53,401 nucleotides of DNA, taken from contig NZ_KN266215.1 of NCBI RefSeq assembly GCF_000766945.1, positions 79,754 to 133,154 of the forward strand, read 5' to 3'. Origin of the DNA: Cellvibrio mixtus subsp. mixtus J3-8 (GTDB lineage Bacteria; Pseudomonadota; Gammaproteobacteria; Pseudomonadales; Cellvibrionaceae). The notes under the pieces were generated by a model. It saw only the letters and a program-made list of their open reading frames with translations. It was not told the DNA's origin and searched no databases. The position numbers and the translations under genes are program-made. Positions 27,338 through 36,115 of this stretch are shown one piece after another; position 1 is the first letter of the stretch; every line of letters begins with the position of its first letter.

Positions 27338-30300
27338 TCAGCGGCGCAAATCCAGGGTGTGCGGGTATTCATCCGCCGGTTCCTCCGGTGGCGGGGCCAT
27401 AGGGCGCGGTGGATGTTTATGCTCAAAAAATTCGCGCAATATTTTCCCTGCTGGTGTGATAGGTAATGCACCGGGCGTATAGTTAATATCAAAGAAACGA
27501 TTACCACGGCGCGACTCTGCTTCGTTAGCATTCACAGGGAATCGGTCATAGCTGCGTCCACCCGGGTGGCTGACGTGATAGCTGCAACCGCCAATACTTT
27601 TGCCATTCCAGGTATCAATCAAATCAAATACCAGCGGCGAATGAATGCCGATAGTTGGATGCAATGCCGATGGCGGTTGCCAGGCGCGATAGCGTACGCC
27701 ACCAACATATTCCCCGTTTTTTCCTGTGGGGCTTAAACAAACGCGACGACCATTGCAGGCGAGCACATAACGGCCTGGCGTTAAACCGCTGACTTTGACT
27801 TGCAATCTTTCTACGGAAGAATCCACATAGCGCGATGTACCAAAACTGCTAATTTCTTCGCCCAACACATGCCAGGGTTCGATCGCCCAGCGTAATTCAA
27901 TCTGGATATCATCCAGTTGTACGCGGCCATAATGGGGGAAACGAAATTCTTCAAACGCGGCGAGCCATTCAAGTTGAAATGGATAGCCATTTTCATTCAA
28001 ATCATTCACGACATCGCGCAGGTCTTCCCATACATAATGTGGCAACATAAATTTATCGTGCAATAACGTACCCCAGCGCACTAACGGTTGGCGATACGGA
28101 TTTTTCCAGAAGCGACTAATCAAACAGCGCAACAATAAAATTTGCACTAACGACATCCGCGCGTGGGGCGGCATTTCAAAACCGCGAAATTCCAGAATGC
28201 CCTGGCGGCCACTGGCGCTACCCGGTGAATATAGTTTATCGATGCAAAATTCCGAGCGATGGGTGTTGCCGGTAATGTCAATTAATAAATTGCGCATTAA
28301 TCTATCGACTAACCAGGGTTGCTCTACAATACCATCGGGCATTTGTTTAAACGCAATTTCCAATTCATAGAGCATTTCATCGCGGCCTTCATCGACACGC
28401 GGTGATTGACTCGTTGGCCCGATAAATAATCCGGAAAATAAATAGGAAAGACCCGGATGGTGTTGCCAGTAAGTTACCAGGCTGCGCAATAAATCGGGGC
28501 GACGCAAAAACGGGCTATTCGCCGGTGTTGAACCGCCAAAGGTGACGTGGTTACCGCCCCCCGTACCTGAGTGGCGGCCATCGAGCATAAATTTTTCGGT
28601 ACCCAAACGGCATTGCCGCGCGTCTTCATAAAGTGCTTCGGTATTTTTTACCAGATCATTCCAGGTTTCTACCGGATGAATATTCACTTCAATAACGCCC
28701 GGGTCAGGTGTAATTAAAAATTTCTTCAAACGATAATCTTTCGGTGGTTCGTAACCCTCAATAATGACCGGTATTCCCAGGGCCGACGCCGTGTCTTCAA
28801 TTGCTTCAATCAAGGCAACATAATGTTCGAGGTAGGTGAGCGGGGGCATAAATAAATGCATGCGACCATCGCGCACTTCAAAACACAACGCAGTGCGAAT
28901 GACATAACCGGCTTCGGTATAAAGTTTTTTCGACGCTGTTTGCACTGCTTGCGGTTGGGGATTGGTTATTGGTGATGCCGATGCTTTTTCGGCAATCAAT
29001 TGCGTGTATTGCTGGCCACTGGGCGCGAGCGGTGCGCGAATTTCCAGCGGATCATTTTCCGGGTGATAACGCTCGTACTCATGCTCGGGAAACTCCAGCG
29101 AATTAAGCGGTAAACGCAAACCGAGTGGTGAATCGCCGGGAATCAATAATAAATTTTCCGAACGTAACTTCCAGCGGCCCGTGAGCCAGTTTTGTTGCAG
29201 ATAATTCCATTCAAGCGGCAATACATAACCGGATTCGGTATTTAATCCACGCGATAATAACCTGGCGATACGGCGCCGTTCCAGGTCATCTTTTAAATCT
29301 GCTTTTAATGGATCTATATCGGCCGGTAATTTTTGTTCAGCCCACAAGTAGTACAAGGTATCTTCAAATGCGGGAATAATGTGCTCACTGTTTACTTGCA
29401 GTTTATCGCAGAGCGCGTGCGCGAATTTTTTTGCATCCAGATGTGTTAAACCATAATTTTTATCCACACGTGCGATTAACGCCGGGTTCCGCCACAGGGC
29501 TTCACCATCAGTGCGCCAGAAACAACCTAATGCCCAGCGCGGTACTTCTTCACCGGGATACCATTTTCCTTGTCCATAATGTAATAAACCATTAGGCGCA
29601 AAGGTGCTGCGCATGCGCAGTAATAAATCTTTAGCGAGGTGTAATTTATCGGTGCCCAGTGCGCCGGTGTTCCATTGCTCGGATTCCATATCATCGATAG
29701 AAACAAATGTGGGTTCGCCGCCGGTAGTTAAGCGTACATCCTGTTCAATTAATTCTTTATCGATTGCTGCGCCCAGTGCATTAATGGTCGCCCACTGTTC
29801 TTCGGTATAAGGTTTGGTTACGCGTGGATCTTCAAGGATACGAAACACATCGTTGCTGTAACTGAATTCCACTTCGCATTTACTGGTGGCACCAGTGATA
29901 GGTGCGGCGGAAATGGGATCAGGTGTGCACGCGAGTGGAATATGCCCTTCAGTCGCTAATAAACCGGAGGTGGGATCGAGGCCAACCCAGCCGGCACCGG
30001 GTACAAAAATTTCTGTCCATGCGTGTAAATCAGTGAAATCTTTTTCCGGGCCGCTGGGGCCATCAAGTGCTTTTACATCGGCTGTTAGTTGCACCAGATA
30101 CCCCGACGCAAAACGCGCGGCATAACCCAGGTGACGAAAAATTTGTACCAGCAGCCAGGCGCTATCGCGGCATGAGCCTTTTGCTAGCGTTAATGTTTCT
30201 TCGCAGGTTTGTATCCCTGGTTCAAGGCGTACACCATAACCAATATCCTGTTGCAATTGTTGGTTGATGCTCACCATAAAATCGTTAATGTGCCAGGGCT

Positions 30301-30733
30301 TTTCCGTGACCTGACGATGGCGGATTTCGGTTTTGATTTTATTCACCAGCTTGCTTAACAATGGGCCGGCTTCGCTGATTTCCAGGTAGGGAATTAATTC
30401 GCGTTTGAGTTGAGGGTCATATTCAAACGGCACGTGCTCCGCATAATCTTCTACAAAAAAATCAAACGGATTAATGGATGCCATCTCGGCGATAACTTCC
30501 ACTTCAATTTTTAAATGCGTGCATTGTTCGGGGAAAACCAGGCGCGCCTGGAAATTGCCGAACGGGTCCTGTTGCCAGTTAATAAAATGTTCGGGCTCAA
30601 CTTTCAATGAGTAGCTATGAATTTTGGTGCGGCTATGGGGTGCCGGGCGCAGGCGCAGTACGTGGGGAAAAAGATTCGTTAAACGATCAAAGTGGTATTC
30701 AGTCTTATGGTGAATGGCAACACGAATAGCCAT
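27338..30733 (-). CDS. Large transglutaminase/DUF2126 protein
   Basis: A 1131-residue protein. The ATG at 30733 is chosen because GGAAGGAAA precedes it. The N-terminal part is a transglutaminase domain: IHHKTEYHFDRLTNLFPHVLRLRP, then C188 (KGSCRDSAW), H237 (DLHAWTE) and D253 (GLDPTSG). The rest is DUF2126, with recognisable GGEPTFVSIDD, DGRHSGTGGGNHVTFGG, ILEFRGFEMPPHARMSL and a C-terminal HVSHPGGRSYDRFPVNANEAE. It is a standard partner of circularly permuted ATP-grasp/alpha-E genes and probably acts on the same peptide substrate. It heads the operon that continues with the fused ATP-grasp/alpha-E and small transglutaminase genes. Confidence 0.88.
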   Translation of the reverse strand: MAIRVAIHHKTEYHFDRLTNLFPHVLRLRPAPHSRTKIHSYSLKVEPEHFINWQQDPFGNFQARLVFPEQCTHLKIEVEVIAEMASINPFDFFVEDYAEHVPFEYDPQLKRELIPYLEISEAGPLLSKLVNKIKTEIRHRQVTEKPWHINDFMVSINQQLQQDIGYGVRLEPGIQTCEETLTLAKGSCRDSAWLLVQIFRHLGYAARFASGYLVQLTADVKALDGPSGPEKDFTDLHAWTEIFVPGAGWVGLDPTSGLLATEGHIPLACTPDPISAAPITGATSKCEVEFSYSNDVFRILEDPRVTKPYTEEQWATINALGAAIDKELIEQDVRLTTGGEPTFVSIDDMESEQWNTGALGTDKLHLAKDLLLRMRSTFAPNGLLHYGQGKWYPGEEVPRWALGCFWRTDGEALWRNPALIARVDKNYGLTHLDAKKFAHALCDKLQVNSEHIIPAFEDTLYYLWAEQKLPADIDPLKADLKDDLERRRIARLLSRGLNTESGYVLPLEWNYLQQNWLTGRWKLRSENLLLIPGDSPLGLRLPLNSLEFPEHEYERYHPENDPLEIRAPLAPSGQQYTQLIAEKASASPITNPQPQAVQTASKKLYTEAGYVIRTALCFEVRDGRMHLFMPPLTYLEHYVALIEAIEDTASALGIPVIIEGYEPPKDYRLKKFLITPDPGVIEVNIHPVETWNDLVKNTEALYEDARQCRLGTEKFMLDGRHSGTGGGNHVTFGGSTPANSPFLRRPDLLRSLVTYWQHHPGLSYLFSGLFIGPTSQSPRVDEGRDEMLYELEIAFKQMPDGIVEQPWLVDRLMRNLLIDITGNTHRSEFCIDKLYSPGSASGRQGILEFRGFEMPPHARMSLVQILLLRCLISRFWKNPYRQPLVRWGTLLHDKFMLPHYVWEDLRDVVNDLNENGYPFQLEWLAAFEEFRFPHYGRVQLDDIQIELRWAIEPWHVLGEEISSFGTSRYVDSSVERLQVKVSGLTPGRYVLACNGRRVCLSPTGKNGEYVGGVRYRAWQPPSALHPTIGIHSPLVFDLIDTWNGKSIGGCSYHVSHPGGRSYDRFPVNANEAESRRGNRFFDINYTPGALPITPAGKILREFFEHKHPPRPMAPPPEEPADEYPHTLDLRR

Positions 30734-30760
30734 AAAAATTTCCTTCCAGTAACCGTAATG

Positions 30761-30777
30761 TGGACCATGCTGGTGCA
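30761..30777. promoter_or_regulatory. NtrC-like dyad upstream of the DUF2126 gene
   Basis: TGGACCATGCTGGTGCA matches TGCACCA-N3-TGGTGCA at 13 of 14 defined positions. It lies 28 bp upstream of the DUF2126 start. The location close to the start codon is unusual for an enhancer site. Confidence 0.5.
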
Positions 30778-30895
30778 CTCAAGTGTGCATCAGGTCGGGA
30801 AAAGGGCAAATTATTATCATCCGTAATCGTTGTGATGCTGTGACATTCACATTTCATGCGGGTTAACTGACCTTTTCGTGGTTCAGGTTAGGTAA

Positions 30896-30911
30896 GGCAA
30901 TATCTGCACCA
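30896..30911 (-). promoter_or_regulatory. Weak sigma-54-like element upstream of the DUF2126 operon
   Basis: Read on the minus strand, TGGTGCAGATATTGCC keeps GG and TTGC with the correct spacing but departs from the consensus elsewhere. It is about 165 bp from the start codon. Confidence 0.25.
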
Positions 30912-30951
30912 TGAGTGCACTGCGCCGTTTTTATTTAAGTCGCGCAGAAAC

Positions 30952-30983
30952 AAAAACGCCGCAAAGGCTGCGGCGTTTTTTTT
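30952..30983 (-). terminator. Intrinsic terminator between Anbu and DUF2126 genes
   Basis: GC-rich stem ACGCCGCA/TGCGGCGT with a 5-base loop and A/T tracts on both sides. It follows the Anbu gene on the minus strand, so Anbu is probably transcribed apart from the DUF2126 operon. Confidence 0.8.
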
Positions 30984-30997
30984 GAGATGTTATGCAA

Positions 30998-31717
30998 TTA
31001 ACTCTGCGGCGGCGGAGGTAATTGTAAGAACGCTTGTACTATCTGGTGATCCCAGGATTTGGTCAGGTTACGCAGATATTCATTATCAGCAGAGAACGAA
31101 CTGTGTTTAATCGCGCCGCTATCGGTGGCATAAACCACCAATTCAATCGGCGGGCCAACAGTGAGGTTGGAACGCATGGTGGAATCCATGGAAACCAGCG
31201 CACAAAGTGATGCTGTATCCAGCGCAGTTTCCGGTTTGATAATGCGATCCAGGATTGGCTTGCCGTATTTGCTCTCGCCAATTTGCAGGTAGGGAGTTTG
31301 GTCCGAGGTGGTGATGTGATTCCCCTGGGGGTAAATCAAGGTAACGGCCGGGGTATCCAGGCCAATTTGACCTCCCAGCAGGAAGCTGGCTTCAAAGCTC
31401 ACGTTGCTGTTGTGCTGGGCATGTTTTTCCTGGATCGCCACGCTGATTTCGCCTACATAGTCGGCGGCATCATGGATGCTGGTTACGGTTTCCAGGCTTA
31501 CATCTGCCCCATCTTTAATGTCTTTGCGGATCTTGGCGATAACTGACTGGGTAGTAGCCAGGTTTCCGGCGGAGTTGATCACCAGCTGACGGTCGCCCTG
31601 AATACCAAAGTGATACATCTTGCTATAGGTGCTGACCTGGTCGACACCCGCATTAGTGCGGGAATCGGAACAGAAAACGACACCTGCGTTGACTTTGATG
31701 GCGACACAATAGGTCAT
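30998..31717 (-). CDS. Proteasome-like peptidase Anbu
   Basis: A 239-residue Ntn-hydrolase of the ancestral beta-subunit (Anbu) family, which forms large ring or helical assemblies related to HslV and proteasome beta subunits. The start MTYCVAIKVNAGVVFCSDSRTNAGVDQVSTYSK is characteristic: Thr2 would become the N-terminal nucleophile after Met removal, with Asp18 and Lys34 as expected active-site partners. Anbu genes are typically linked to ATP-grasp, alpha-E and transglutaminase genes, as here, suggesting that the system builds and breaks a peptide. It ends at a terminator and has an NtrC-like dyad upstream. Confidence 0.9.
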   Translation of the reverse strand: MTYCVAIKVNAGVVFCSDSRTNAGVDQVSTYSKMYHFGIQGDRQLVINSAGNLATTQSVIAKIRKDIKDGADVSLETVTSIHDAADYVGEISVAIQEKHAQHNSNVSFEASFLLGGQIGLDTPAVTLIYPQGNHITTSDQTPYLQIGESKYGKPILDRIIKPETALDTASLCALVSMDSTMRSNLTVGPPIELVVYATDSGAIKHSSFSADNEYLRNLTKSWDHQIVQAFLQLPPPPQS

Positions 31718-31805
31718 AACTACAACCGGAGCTCGGAGAAAAAAGGGCGCCTAGGTTAAGAGCAGGCCAAATCAGCGTCAAGGCAATTTTTGACGACGCC
31801 TCAAG

Positions 31806-31822
31806 TGCACCACTGTGGGGCA
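31806..31822. promoter_or_regulatory. NtrC-like dyad upstream of Anbu
   Basis: TGCACCACTGTGGGGCA matches TGCACCA-N3-TGGTGCA at 13 of 14 defined positions. It is 89 bp upstream of the Anbu start, in the gap after the DUF3800 gene. No good -24/-12 element was found between the site and the gene. Confidence 0.5.
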
Positions 31823-31832
31823 AATGGGTGCG

Positions 31833-32534
31833 CTATTGCCTAACGTGTAACCCATGCAAAACACCGCCTTCAGAGTCAAAGCAATGTTTAATCACATTGT
31901 AGAAAGATGGGTCTTCATATTCATAAAATCGAAATAACGCGTAGGCTGCCAAATCTGCTAATTGAATTAACCTTGAGGCTTTTGAATCAAGAAATACTGG
32001 CACTTCAGCGTAATTACTGGTTTTCCCCCAGGTGTGACCAGTGTATTTGAATTCCCTGGCCAAGGTCTGAATGCGCTGTTCAGTAGTGGAATTATCGAAA
32101 ATGATTATGCCTCGTTGCGGATCGTTGTATTTGTTATGCTGGCGTTTAAGGAACAAATCAAACCTGCTCGATAGCTGTTCAAATGCATATTCGACAGGAT
32201 CTACACCAACCAGAATTTGTTTCCTAATAACCACACCAAACAAGTTAACCCCCTTCGAATGATAATCTGCAATACCTGCTTTTAATGCTGTTTTGATTGC
32301 AGTTAATCGATCAATTAATGAGAACGCCTTCCAGCCTTCTCGTCCGGAACGCATAGGTGATCCATGTAATTCGATTAGGTGAGGATCTTCAGGCGAGAAT
32401 TGTTTTGCTATTTCATTAAGGTTTTGTTCGATCCAATGGGTTCTTCTTTCGAAAATAGAAACTCCGGCAAGAACAAAGTATTTTTGGGCGGGATCGCTGA
32501 CTGAGCCAGATTCATCAACATACATCAGATGCAT
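31833..32534 (-). CDS. DUF3800 domain protein
   Basis: A 233-residue protein of the DUF3800 family, predicted to have an RNase H-like fold. The hallmark N-terminus YVDESGSVSD carries the first acidic pair, IIFDNSTTEQ lies in the middle, and the C-terminal part has the conserved Asp-rich LIQLADLAAYALFR. Function is unknown; relatives occur in genomic islands and near mobile or defence genes. It stands alone between MscS and Anbu genes. M4 is an alternative start. Confidence 0.82.
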   Translation of the reverse strand: MHLMYVDESGSVSDPAQKYFVLAGVSIFERRTHWIEQNLNEIAKQFSPEDPHLIELHGSPMRSGREGWKAFSLIDRLTAIKTALKAGIADYHSKGVNLFGVVIRKQILVGVDPVEYAFEQLSSRFDLFLKRQHNKYNDPQRGIIIFDNSTTEQRIQTLAREFKYTGHTWGKTSNYAEVPVFLDSKASRLIQLADLAAYALFRFYEYEDPSFYNVIKHCFDSEGGVLHGLHVRQ

Positions 32535-32558
32535 ATTTTCAATTCCATTTGAATGAAA

Positions 32559-32585
32559 CAGGCCGCCATTAAGGCGGCCTGTGTA
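32559..32585 (-). terminator. Hairpin terminator downstream of the MscS gene
   Basis: Perfect 9-bp stem CAGGCCGCC/GGCGGCCTG with an ATTAA loop. Only a short T-rich tail (TTTCATT) follows on the minus strand, so it is a moderate terminator. It lies about 110 bp after the mscS stop. Confidence 0.55.
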
Positions 32586-32688
32586 AATTGGTAAGCCAGG
32601 CGGAATAAATATTCCAGGCGCACTGCGAAAAGGTCAGCACTCCCGACTCACCGTAGAGCCTAAAGATGCACTGGTTTTATGTCAAGCT

Positions 32689-33546
32689 TCATTTTTCCTG
32701 TTTTGCCAATAAGGCTTTTCCTGTTTGTTGTTTATTCCAATGCACATCCATTTGCGGGAACGGAATCGTGATGCCGTGTTCATCAAATGCGATTTTGATT
32801 TTTTCGTTCAGGGAAAATCGTACATCCCAATAATCGTCGGTTTTTACCCAGGGGCGGACGAAGAAATTCACACTGCTTGCGCCCAATTCCCCAACTACAA
32901 TTTGTGGCTCCGGTTCAAACAATATACGTGATTCGGTTTTAATGATTGCCGCGATAACATCGCGAGCGAGACGGATATCATCGTTGTAACCGATGCTGAA
33001 AATCATATCGATACGGCGGGTAGCGCGCTTGGAATAATTAGTAATGTTGCTGCTATAAATAGAACCATTCGGAATGATGACTTCTTTGTTATCCCCGGTG
33101 CGCAAGGTGGTGGAGAAGATACCGATTTTTTCCACAATGCCGGACGTTCCTGCTGCTTCTACAAAATCGCCATCTTTAAACGGCCGGAAAATTAATAACA
33201 TAAATCCGGCGGCGAAATTTTGCAGGGAACCTTGTAGCGCCAAACCAATTGCCAGGCCGGCCGCACCCAATACCGCGATAACCGAATTGGTATTTACTCC
33301 AAGCTGATCAAGCGCGGCGACAATCACAAATACCAGTAACAGGGCATTCACTAATGATTGGATAAAGTCCACCAGGATTTTATCCAGCTTGGTGTGCCTT
33401 AATACTTTGCCTAATACGCGCGCGATAATTTTTGCTACTAATTGACCGATCAGAAAAATCAGTAATGCAACCAGGATTTTCAAACTCCACGGCACAATAA
33501 ACTTGTCGTAGATAACAATCATTTTAGCTTCTTCGATACCAAACAT
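32689..33546 (-). CDS. Small-conductance mechanosensitive channel, MscS family
   Basis: A 285-residue channel that opens under membrane tension to release solutes. The ATG at 33546 is favoured by GAGG six bases upstream. One N-terminal helix (IVPWSLKILVALLIFLIGQLVAKIIARVL) is followed by two more. The pore helix contains VIAVLGAAGLAIGLALQGSLQNFAAG, with the glycine/alanine packing of TM3. The C-terminal beta domain (GDFVEAAGTSGIVEKIGIFSTTLRTGDNKEVIIPNGSIYSSNI) matches MscS, and the length is close to E. coli MscS (286). It lies 94 bp downstream of the rsx operon on the same strand. Confidence 0.93.
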   Translation of the reverse strand: MFGIEEAKMIVIYDKFIVPWSLKILVALLIFLIGQLVAKIIARVLGKVLRHTKLDKILVDFIQSLVNALLLVFVIVAALDQLGVNTNSVIAVLGAAGLAIGLALQGSLQNFAAGFMLLIFRPFKDGDFVEAAGTSGIVEKIGIFSTTLRTGDNKEVIIPNGSIYSSNITNYSKRATRRIDMIFSIGYNDDIRLARDVIAAIIKTESRILFEPEPQIVVGELGASSVNFFVRPWVKTDDYWDVRFSLNEKIKIAFDEHGITIPFPQMDVHWNKQQTGKALLAKQEK

Positions 33547-33640
33547 GGGCAACCTCATATCCATAATTGCATTAAATGGGAAATAGAATTTTGCGACTAA
33601 TCCTAAAGCCAGGGTATGACCCTGGCATTACAGGATTGAA

Positions 33641-34357
33641 TCAGGCAACTGAACCGGTAGTGCGAACGCGCTTGCTGCCTTTTACTGTTTCTGTCTTACG
33701 TGATTCGACGCGCTTTTTGATTTGCGCATCGATGATATTTTTCAATGCAATCAAAAAACCCACCACAATAAATGCCCCGGGCGGCAAGAGCGCAAAAATC
33801 ATATTGGGATAATCGGCCCCAAACACATTCAGTTGCCAGTTACGCGCTGGCTCGCCAAATAGTAAATGCATATCAGAAAAAATATGGCCAGTACCCAGTA
33901 ATTCGCGCACCGCTCCCACGCATACCAGCACCAGCAAGAAACCAAGGCCCATCATAAAACCGTCGACAGCCGCGGGTGTTAATTTATGTTTGCTGGCGAA
34001 TGCATCGGCGCGACCAAGCACCGCGCAGTTGGTGACGATCAATGGAATAAATAAGCCGAGGATTTGATAAAGCTCGTAAGTAAATGCTTTCATCAACAAT
34101 TCAATACAAGTTACGGCAGAGGCGATAATCATTACGAACGCGGGCAGGCGGATAGCATCGCTAACATAATGACGCAACAGCGATACTGCCGAGTTCGTAG
34201 TGGTTAACACCAGTAATGTTGCCAGGCCAAGACCCAGGGCATTGACTACCGTGGAGCTAACCGCGAGCAAGGGGCATAGGCCGAGCACTTGTACCAGCGC
34301 CGCATTATTGCTCCAGATGCCTTTTTCAATAATATCTTTGTAATTAACGTCACTCAT
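33641..34357 (-). CDS. rsxE: Rnf/Rsx electron transport complex subunit E
   Basis: A 238-residue integral membrane subunit with about six helices ([82 protein letters not shown]). It is homologous to RsxA and pairs with it around the membrane [2Fe-2S] site; cysteines in LGLCP and TNCAV are the expected ligands. ATG 34357 overlaps the rsxG end by 8 bp; a GTG at 34366 is the alternative. It is the last gene of the operon. Confidence 0.94.
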   Translation of the reverse strand: MSDVNYKDIIEKGIWSNNAALVQVLGLCPLLAVSSTVVNALGLGLATLLVLTTTNSAVSLLRHYVSDAIRLPAFVMIIASAVTCIELLMKAFTYELYQILGLFIPLIVTNCAVLGRADAFASKHKLTPAAVDGFMMGLGFLLVLVCVGAVRELLGTGHIFSDMHLLFGEPARNWQLNVFGADYPNMIFALLPPGAFIVVGFLIALKNIIDAQIKKRVESRKTETVKGSKRVRTTGSVA

Positions 34358-35015
34358 GGGATTCACCGGTTGACGATGTTGTTGCCGGGGGTTGTACGCT
34401 GCTAAATAAACTTTCCTGATTCAATGCGACGAATTCCAGCACGCGTTTTATTTGGCCGACAACTGCACGCGGTGTAATTGTTGCCCCGGCAAATTGATCA
34501 AAAGTGCCGCCGTCTTTTTTAACGTTCCATTCTTCAATGACTGGCACCTGCAAACTCTTGCCATCGAAATTTAAAATCCACTGGCTCTTTTTCAATTCGA
34601 TTTTATCACCTAACCCCGGTGTTTCCTTGTGCAATAAAATGCGCACACCGGCAATAGTCCCATCGCGGTTCACCCCCACGATCATACTGATATCACCCGA
34701 GTAGCCATCATGTGCTACTGCGGGAATAATCAATGCAGATATTTCACCGTTACGGCGTGCGCGATGGATTTTGCCGGTGGCATCCACCCCCAAATCGCTC
34801 CACCCGGATTGCGGAACGGGAATGGTATCGGTTAATAAATCGTTATCGTGTTGGCTGAGCGGAATAATTTCATAGAGCGCGCGTTGTTGTGCCGCGCGTT
34901 CGGCGCTGGCAATTCGATCTTGCGTACCGAGATTGGTCAATGCCAGTGCCCCTGCCGTGGCAAGCGCAAAGGCGGTGAGAATTAAACTGTTTTTGCTGAT
35001 GGATCTACCAAGCAT
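34350..35015 (-). CDS. rsxG: Rnf/Rsx complex subunit G (covalent FMN)
   Basis: A 221-residue membrane-anchored subunit that carries covalently bound FMN on the periplasmic side. One N-terminal helix ([18 protein letters not shown]) is followed by an FMN-binding domain. The flavinylation motif is [12 protein letters not shown], where a Thr is modified. [12 protein letters not shown] and [22 protein letters not shown] are typical. The ATG at 35015 has a weak AGAG site; an upstream TTG at 35048 is in frame but overlaps rsxD. Confidence 0.94.
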   Translation of the reverse strand: MLGRSISKNSLILTAFALATAGALALTNLGTQDRIASAERAAQQRALYEIIPLSQHDNDLLTDTIPVPQSGWSDLGVDATGKIHRARRNGEISALIIPAVAHDGYSGDISMIVGVNRDGTIAGVRILLHKETPGLGDKIELKKSQWILNFDGKSLQVPVIEEWNVKKDGGTFDQFAGATITPRAVVGQIKRVLEFVALNQESLFSSVQPPATTSSTGESHE

Positions 35016-35044
35016 GATTTGCTCTTTGTTTATTTCACATCGGC

Positions 35045-36115
35045 TCAATGGCCATCGCGCGGTGTGCTATCGGTCGCACGGCGCGGTTTTTTGTGGCCAT
35101 AGGTGCGCGGTGTGGTGTAGTAATCGATAAACGGTGCCGCGAAATTTAACAGTAATACCGCAAAAGCAACACCGTCAGGATAACTGGTACCCCAACTGCG
35201 AATCACATAAATCAAAACGCCAATCAGCGCGCCGTAAATGACACGCCCTTTATTACTGACCGCTGATGTCACCGGATCGGTCACAATAAAAAATGCACCG
35301 AGCATGGTTGCACCGGATAGCAAATGGAAAATCGGCGAGCCACTGGAGTTGGAGCTGCCGCTGTCATAAAAGAGTGTGGCCATAATGGCGAGTGCGGCGA
35401 GCATGGAAATTGGTGCGTGCCAGGTAAATACTTTTTTGTAGAGCAAATAAATACCGCCAATCAAAAACGCAATATTCACCCATTCCCAACCGGCGCCAGC
35501 CCAACGGCCATTAAATACAGCTTCTTTTTTGTATAAATCGTCCAGCGTTAAACCGGCATTTTGTTTCATGATGTCCAGCACCGTTGCCGAACTGTAACCA
35601 TCAATGTGTGTGCCGAAGAATATTTTTTCCAGTGCCGCAACGAGGCTCGGTGTCGTTTGACCATCAGACAATAAAGGTAATGGTGTTGGCCATGCGCTCA
35701 TTTGCAAAGGAAAAGAAACTAGTAATAACGCATAAGCGACCATTGCTGGATTAAACGGATTAAAACCCATGCCGCCATACAATTGTTTCGCAAGTACAAT
35801 CGCAATAAAACTTGCGCTGATCACTAACCACCAGGGGCAATAAGCCGGTAATGAAACACCGATTAAAATTCCTGTTACCAATGCGCTGCAATCGCGCAAA
35901 TAAAACATAATCGGGCGCTGGCGCAGCTTCATCACTGCTGCTTCAAATGCGAGGCAGGTGATGCTTGCTAAAAAAACATTGATTAATACACCGATGCCAA
36001 AAAAATGTGTAAGCGCCGCTATGCCGGGAAATGTGGCATAGACAACCAAACGCATAATGCGCCCGGTGCGATTGGCCCCGTGGGTGTGGGGGGAGGTGAT
36101 ATTTAATAATGCCAT
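35045..36115 (-). CDS. rsxD: Rnf/Rsx complex subunit D (covalent FMN)
   Basis: A 356-residue integral membrane subunit related to NqrB. It has about nine to ten hydrophobic helices. The probable flavinylation site is in YSSATVLDIM (about 180). Landmarks include NPFNPAMVAYALLLVSFPLQMSAWP, SGATMLGAFFIVTDPVTSAVSNKGRVIYGALIGVLIYVIR and YPDGVAFAVLLLNFAAPFID. The ATG shares one base with the rsxC stop (TGATG). Confidence 0.95.
   Translation of the reverse strand: MALLNITSPHTHGANRTGRIMRLVVYATFPGIAALTHFFGIGVLINVFLASITCLAFEAAVMKLRQRPIMFYLRDCSALVTGILIGVSLPAYCPWWLVISASFIAIVLAKQLYGGMGFNPFNPAMVAYALLLVSFPLQMSAWPTPLPLLSDGQTTPSLVAALEKIFFGTHIDGYSSATVLDIMKQNAGLTLDDLYKKEAVFNGRWAGAGWEWVNIAFLIGGIYLLYKKVFTWHAPISMLAALAIMATLFYDSGSSNSSGSPIFHLLSGATMLGAFFIVTDPVTSAVSNKGRVIYGALIGVLIYVIRSWGTSYPDGVAFAVLLLNFAAPFIDYYTTPRTYGHKKPRRATDSTPRDGH

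Noticed and set aside
30905-30919. TGCACCATGAGTGCA as a third NtrC site
   Set aside because: The half-sites are 15 bp end to end instead of 17, so the spacing is wrong for NtrC. It also overlaps the weak sigma-54-like element.
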